NCBI RefSeq assembly: GCF_003050835.1
Contig: NZ_QAOJ01000008.1
Location: 186,001-250,000, forward strand
Length of the DNA stretch: 64,000 nucleotides
Direction of reading: 5' to 3'
From: Pseudomonas sp. GV071
GTDB lineage: Bacteria > Pseudomonadota > Gammaproteobacteria > Pseudomonadales > Pseudomonadaceae
Shown here: in pieces, positions 60,507 to 64,000 of the stretch
How the letters are laid out: each line of letters starts with the position of its first letter
How positions within the stretch are numbered: position 1 is the first letter of the stretch
The notes under the pieces: generated by a model
The model's database searches: none
Told to the model about the DNA's origin: nothing
The model's input: only the letters and a program-made list of their open reading frames with translations
Translations under genes and position numbers: made by a program

Positions 60507-60758
60507 ATGTCTGAATTCGATCCCGCCGCGCCGCTGGACGGCACCCTCGACGCCACCGGCCTGTTCTGCCCGGAGCCGGTAATGATGCTGCACAACAAAG
60601 TGCGCGACCTGCCGGCTGGCGGCCTGCTCAAAGTCATCGCCACCGACCCCTCAACCCGCCGCGACATCCCCAAGTTCTGCGTATTCCTCGGCCATGAGCT
60701 GGTGCAGCAACAGGAAGAGGCCGGCACTTACCTGTATTGGATTCGCAAAAAGACGTAG
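60507..60758 (+). CDS. tusA: sulfur carrier protein TusA
   Basis: An 83-residue carrier that takes persulfide sulfur from IscS for 2-thiouridine synthesis in tRNA and other sulfur transfers. The active Cys is in LDATGLFCPEPVMMLHNK, the classic CPxP motif. The fold ends LGHELVQQQEEAGTYLYWI. The stop codon TAG is the TAG of the GTAGG terminus of the adjacent inverted repeat (60755). GGAG lies nine bases before the ATG. Confidence 0.95.
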   Translation: MSEFDPAAPLDGTLDATGLFCPEPVMMLHNKVRDLPAGGLLKVIATDPSTRRDIPKFCVFLGHELVQQQEEAGTYLYWIRKKT

Positions 60759-60853
60759 GTTGGGTTGAGCCAAAGGCGAAGCCCAACATGGAGTCTGTCA
60801 GGGATCCGCGTGCAGACCGCAAGTTGGGCTGCGCTGCGCTCAACCCAACCTAC
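60755..60853. repeat. GTAGGTTGGGTTGAGC inverted repeat overlapping two stop codons
   Basis: Starts GTAGGTTGGGTTGAGC and ends GCTCAACCCAACCTAC, with inner GAAGCCCAAC/AAGTTGGGCT arms. Its first bases contain the tusA stop (60756-60758) and its last bases the stop of the convergent MATE gene (60852-60850). Confidence 0.92.
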
Positions 60854-62244
60854 TTGGCCGCGTGAATCTTGATCCGTTTCTTCGCACTGCGCGCCAGCCG
60901 AATACTCAGCATCACAGCAGCACACGTCAGCCCCACGATCAGCCCCTGCCACAAGCCTTTCGGTCCGCTCGGTTCGCCGAACCAGTGCGACAGCCCCAGC
61001 GCATAGCCCACCGGCAACCCAATGCCCCAGTAAGCGAACAGGGTCATGACCATGGTCACGCGGGTGTCTTGATAGCCGCGCAGCGCGCCGGCCGCCGTGA
61101 CCTGCACGGCATCGGAAAACTGGTACAGCGCAGCAAATACGATCAGCGCCGAGGCCACGCCAATCACCGCCGAGTCGCGGCTGTAGATGCTGGCGATCTC
61201 GGTGCGCAGTTGATACATCAGCACCGCGGCAACGCAGGCAAACGCCAGCGCCGTCAGGATTCCCACTCCGGCCACAAAGCGCGCCTGGCGTGGGTCGCCA
61301 GCGCCGAGGGAGTGGCCGACCCGCACGGTCACGGCCATGGCCAGGGCGTACGGAATCATGAATGTCAGCGAGCTGAAGTTCAGCGCCACCTGGTGGCCGG
61401 CGACCACGTCGGCACCGAGGCTGCCGATCAGCAGGGCGATCACGGCGAAAATGCTCGATTCGGCAAACACCGCGATACCAATCGGCAAGCCGACGCTCAG
61501 CAGCCGTTGAATCGGCTCCCAGCGCGGCCATTCGAAGTGGCTGAACAGCCCGGCGTTTTTGTACACCGGTGCCCAACGCACCCAGGCCAGCATGGCGAAG
61601 AACATGCACCACATCGCCACCGCCGTGGCCCAGCCGCAACCGGCGCCGCCCAAGGCGGGTAGGCCGAAGTGGCCATAGATGAAGATGTAGTTCAGCGGAA
61701 TGTTCAGCAGCAGGCCGAGCACGCCGATCATCATGCTCGGGCGAGTGCGGCCGAGGCCATCGCTGAAGCAGCGCAGCACGTAATACAGCGCCACCGAGGG
61801 AATGCCGCAGCCGATGCCGTACAGGTAGACCATGCTCGGGCCGACCAGCTCGGGGTCGACGCCCATCACCACCAGAATCGGCTTGGCATTCCACAGCATG
61901 ATGCCAGCGGCGATGCCTACCACCAGGGCCAGCCACAGGGCCTGGCGTACCAGGGGGCCGATTTCGCTCACCTGGCCGGCGCCAAAACGCTGGGCGACTT
62001 TCGGTGTGGTGGCCAGCAGGATGCCGGTCATCAGCAAATAGACCGGCACCCAAATGGAGTTGCCCAGGGCCACGGCGGCCAGGTCACGGGGGCCGACGCG
62101 GCCGGCCATCACGGCGTCGACAAAGCCCATCGCCGAGTGCGACAGCTGGGCAATCATGATGGGCAGGGCCAGAACCAGCAGGGCGCGCAGTTCGCGCATG
62201 GAACGAGAAAAGCGGGATTCGCGGGCGATCACAAGGCAGTCCAT
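60850..62244 (-). CDS. norM: MATE-family multidrug efflux pump (NorM/PmpM-like)
   Basis: A 464-residue inner-membrane antiporter with about 12 transmembrane helices in two MatE repeats. It carries LALPIMIAQLSHSAMGFVDA, VMAGRVGPRDLAAVALGNSI and a second-half AESSIFAVIALLIGSLGADV, close to Pseudomonas PmpM/NorM proteins that export fluoroquinolones and cationic dyes with H+ or Na+. The start is uncertain: 62244 is the longest plausible ATG but has no good ribosome site, and 62199 (MRELRALLVLALP) would also yield a full pump. Convergent with tusA and divergent from pdxB across 240 bases in which I see nothing else. Confidence 0.9.
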   Translation of the reverse strand: MDCLVIARESRFSRSMRELRALLVLALPIMIAQLSHSAMGFVDAVMAGRVGPRDLAAVALGNSIWVPVYLLMTGILLATTPKVAQRFGAGQVSEIGPLVRQALWLALVVGIAAGIMLWNAKPILVVMGVDPELVGPSMVYLYGIGCGIPSVALYYVLRCFSDGLGRTRPSMMIGVLGLLLNIPLNYIFIYGHFGLPALGGAGCGWATAVAMWCMFFAMLAWVRWAPVYKNAGLFSHFEWPRWEPIQRLLSVGLPIGIAVFAESSIFAVIALLIGSLGADVVAGHQVALNFSSLTFMIPYALAMAVTVRVGHSLGAGDPRQARFVAGVGILTALAFACVAAVLMYQLRTEIASIYSRDSAVIGVASALIVFAALYQFSDAVQVTAAGALRGYQDTRVTMVMTLFAYWGIGLPVGYALGLSHWFGEPSGPKGLWQGLIVGLTCAAVMLSIRLARSAKKRIKIHAAK

Positions 62245-62484
62245 TTTTGTAAGTGCGCACTGTATCGGCAGTGGTGGCCGGGCACTCGCTTCTGTCCGAG
62301 TGGCTTTTGTGGGTAAAAAGCACTTAAAGCGCGGGCTGCGCCAGGACAGAGCTTGCAAAGGAATCGCGAGTTTACGCGTTGACGCACCAGTCAGGAAAGA
62401 GCCCAGCAAGGAGCCAGGGAAAATCCGCCGTCGCCCCGCGCCGGCATCCGTCCTAGAATGTCCGCCAGACTTTTGGAGCCTGTC

Positions 62485-63615
62485 ATGCGCATTCTTGCCG
62501 ACGAAAATATTCCGCTGCTGGACGAGTTTTTTGCCGAGTTCGGCGAGATCGAACGTATGCCCGGTCGCGCCTTCGACCGTGCCGCCGTGGCCCGCGCCGA
62601 TGTGCTGCTGGTGCGCTCGGTGACCCAGGCCAACCGCGCGTTGCTGGAAGGCAGCAAGGTGCGTTTTGTCGGCACCTGCACCATCGGCACCGACCACCTG
62701 GACCTCGACTATTTCGCCGAACACGGTATCGGCTGGGCCAGCGCGCCGGGCTGCAACGCCCGTGGCGTGGTCGACTATGTGCTGGGCAGCTTGCTGTGCC
62801 TGGCCGAGGTCAGTGGCGCCGATCTGGCCCGGCGCACCTATGGTGTGGTGGGGGCGGGGCAGGTTGGCGGTCGTCTGGTGGATGTGCTGCGCGGGCTGGG
62901 CTGGCAGGTGCTGGTCTGCGATCCGCCACGGCAGGCGGCGGAGGGGGGCGATTATGTGAGCCTGGAAGACATCATTCAGCGCTGCGATGTAATCAGCCTG
63001 CATACGCCGTTGATCAGCAGTACCCGCCATCTGTTGAATGCCGAACGTCTGGCCCAGCTGAAAACAGGCGCCTGGCTGATCAATGCCAGCCGTGGCCCGG
63101 TGGTGGACAACGCCGCGCTGCGCGAGCTGCTGCTGGAGCGTCACGACCTGGAAGCGGTGCTGGATGTCTGGGAAGGCGAGCCGCAGGTGGATGTCGACCT
63201 GGCCGAACTGTGCCTGCTGGCCACCCCGCATATCGCTGGCTACAGCCTGGACGGCAAGTTGCGCGGCACGGCGCAGATTTATCAGGCGTTCTGTGAGCAC
63301 TTCAAGCTGCCGGCGCGGGTGCAACTGGACGATCTGCTGCCGCCGTACTGGCTGACCGAATTTGGCCTCGACGCCACCGCTTCGCTGCCAGTAGCGCTGG
63401 GTGCGCTATGCCGGGCGATCTACGACCCGCGCCGTGACGACGCCGATTTCCGCCGCAGTTTGCTGGGTACCTCCAGCGAGCGCAAAGCCGCGTTCGACGC
63501 CCTGCGCAAACACTACCCGGCTCGGCGCGAGATCGATGGTTTGCATGTGAAGTTGAGCGGCGAAGCGCCAGAGCTGGCGCAAGTGGTGCGGGCGTTGGGT
63601 GGGACGTTGGTGTAG
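62485..63615 (+). CDS. pdxB: erythronate-4-phosphate dehydrogenase PdxB
   Basis: A 376-residue NAD-dependent D-2-hydroxyacid dehydrogenase family enzyme of pyridoxal phosphate synthesis, oxidising 4-phosphoerythronate. It begins MRILADENIPLLDEFF. The nucleotide loop GVVGAGQVGGRLVDVL is near residue 118; catalytic Arg, Glu and His lie in NASRGPVVDN, DVWEGEPQVD and ATPHIAGYSLDGK. The C-terminal PdxB dimerisation domain is present. GGAG lies seven bases before the ATG. Its stop TAG is formed by the first bases of the repeat at 63612. Confidence 0.95.
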   Translation: MRILADENIPLLDEFFAEFGEIERMPGRAFDRAAVARADVLLVRSVTQANRALLEGSKVRFVGTCTIGTDHLDLDYFAEHGIGWASAPGCNARGVVDYVLGSLLCLAEVSGADLARRTYGVVGAGQVGGRLVDVLRGLGWQVLVCDPPRQAAEGGDYVSLEDIIQRCDVISLHTPLISSTRHLLNAERLAQLKTGAWLINASRGPVVDNAALRELLLERHDLEAVLDVWEGEPQVDVDLAELCLLATPHIAGYSLDGKLRGTAQIYQAFCEHFKLPARVQLDDLLPPYWLTEFGLDATASLPVALGALCRAIYDPRRDDADFRRSLLGTSSERKAAFDALRKHYPARREIDGLHVKLSGEAPELAQVVRALGGTLV

Positions 63616-63726
63616 GTTGGGCTGAACATCGTGAAGCCCAACAGGCCAGCCAGAGGCTGGCGCTTGTCGGTATTGGCATCGGTATCGGTCTCGCAGTTGG
63701 GCTTCGCTTCGCTCAACCCAACCTAC
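63612..63726. repeat. GTAGGTTGGGCTGAAC inverted repeat overlapping the pdxB stop
   Basis: Starts GTAGGTTGGGCTGAAC and ends GCTCAACCCAACCTAC, with inner GAAGCCCAAC/GTTGGGCTTC. The pdxB TAG is at 63613-63615. Same family as 10978-11074 and 60755-60853. Confidence 0.9.
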
Positions 63727-63737
63727 GCCGCTCTCGC

Positions 63738-63917
63738 TCAGTCGTGTTCTGGCTCGCCGAGTGCGGCTTCTTCCAGTTGCTCGCAGGCCTGTTGAACCAT
63801 GCCTTCGGTAATCGGAATCTCGCGGCCCTTGGCGTCGATGATAGCGCCGCCCACAGGGTGCTGGGGTGGCAACGGTACAACGCGGCGTTCAGCGGTATGC
63901 AGGGTGTGCAAGCTCAT
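63738..63917 (-). CDS. small conserved hypothetical protein
   Basis: A 59-residue acidic soluble protein (MSLHTLHTAERRVVPLPPQH, then GGAIIDAKGREIPITEGMVQ and a helix ACEQLEEAAL). I recognise it only as a type of small Pseudomonas-conserved protein annotated PA1571-like from memory; there is no known function. GGAG lies eight bases before the ATG at 63917, which is chosen over a 24-residue longer reading without a site. It is convergent with pdxB across the repeat. The last 83 bases of the window show no further gene. Confidence 0.72.
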   Translation of the reverse strand: MSLHTLHTAERRVVPLPPQHPVGGAIIDAKGREIPITEGMVQQACEQLEEAALGEPEHD

Positions 63918-64000
63918 GGCCTGTCTCCTCATCAGGTGGTGCGCCAAGGGTAGTCGGCGCAAATGAAAGCCCAATGACAAACACGCCACCGCGTGCTGCC

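Overview
This is a chromosomal segment of a fluorescent-type Pseudomonas (gammaproteobacterium). The evidence is the high G+C, the gene order mobA-moaB-moeA ... slt-uup ... fadBA-topA-sulA-lexA-psrA-nagZ ... apt-anr ... ccoSIHG-ccoPQON (two copies) ... aer-acnA, and several families of short intergenic inverted repeats typical of the genus. I see no prophage, insertion sequence, integrase, CRISPR array or toxin island. This is mostly core genome, and the interest lies in regulation and in a few uncharacterised conserved operons.

Layout. 1-3000: a tRNA-Pro(CGG) cut by the left edge, a small lipoprotein, and molybdopterin cofactor genes (mobA divergent from moaB-moeA). 3000-9900: an AraC-type regulator divergent from a tight four-gene operon (AGPS-like flavoprotein, GlpD-like dehydrogenase, FGGY kinase, YegS-like lipid kinase). 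10000-19000: cheV, a MOSC protein, slt, uup and several small conserved genes. 19400-31300: fadBA (beta-oxidation), topA, the SOS genes lexA-sulA, the fatty-acid sensor psrA, a YkuD enzyme, nagZ and a methylthioinosine phosphorylase. 31500-35100: a very large hybrid histidine kinase. 35200-39400: a Baeyer-Villiger monooxygenase/short-chain dehydrogenase operon with a divergent TetR regulator, then a ferritin-like metal hydrolase. 39600-53800: apt, anr and the full cbb3 oxidase locus: assembly genes ccoG, H, I, S, a SafE-like membrane protein, and two tandem structural operons. 53800-64000: a hydrolase, the aerotaxis receptor, aconitase, rlmM, tusA, a MATE pump and pdxB.

How it fits together. 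One theme is redox and oxygen: ANR, two high-affinity cbb3 oxidases, their copper/heme assembly factors and aerotaxis receptor Aer lie within 17 kb. A perfect ANR box sits upstream of the second oxidase operon, inside the first codons of the divergent hydrolase gene. A second theme is fatty acids: PsrA-type palindromes occur upstream of both psrA (two overlapping perfect copies) and fadB (one near-perfect copy). A third is SOS: two LexA boxes precede lexA-sulA.

Most worth following up: the AGPS/GlpD/FGGY/YegS operon with direct-repeat operators for its AraC neighbour; the ANR box embedded in coding sequence; the absence of ccoQ from the second oxidase operon and of hemN next to anr, where a coiled-coil gene sits instead; a YkuD enzyme without signal peptide beside nagZ; and repeats that supply the stop codons of the genes they abut. 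Comparisons with other Pseudomonas genomes are from memory; no database search was run.
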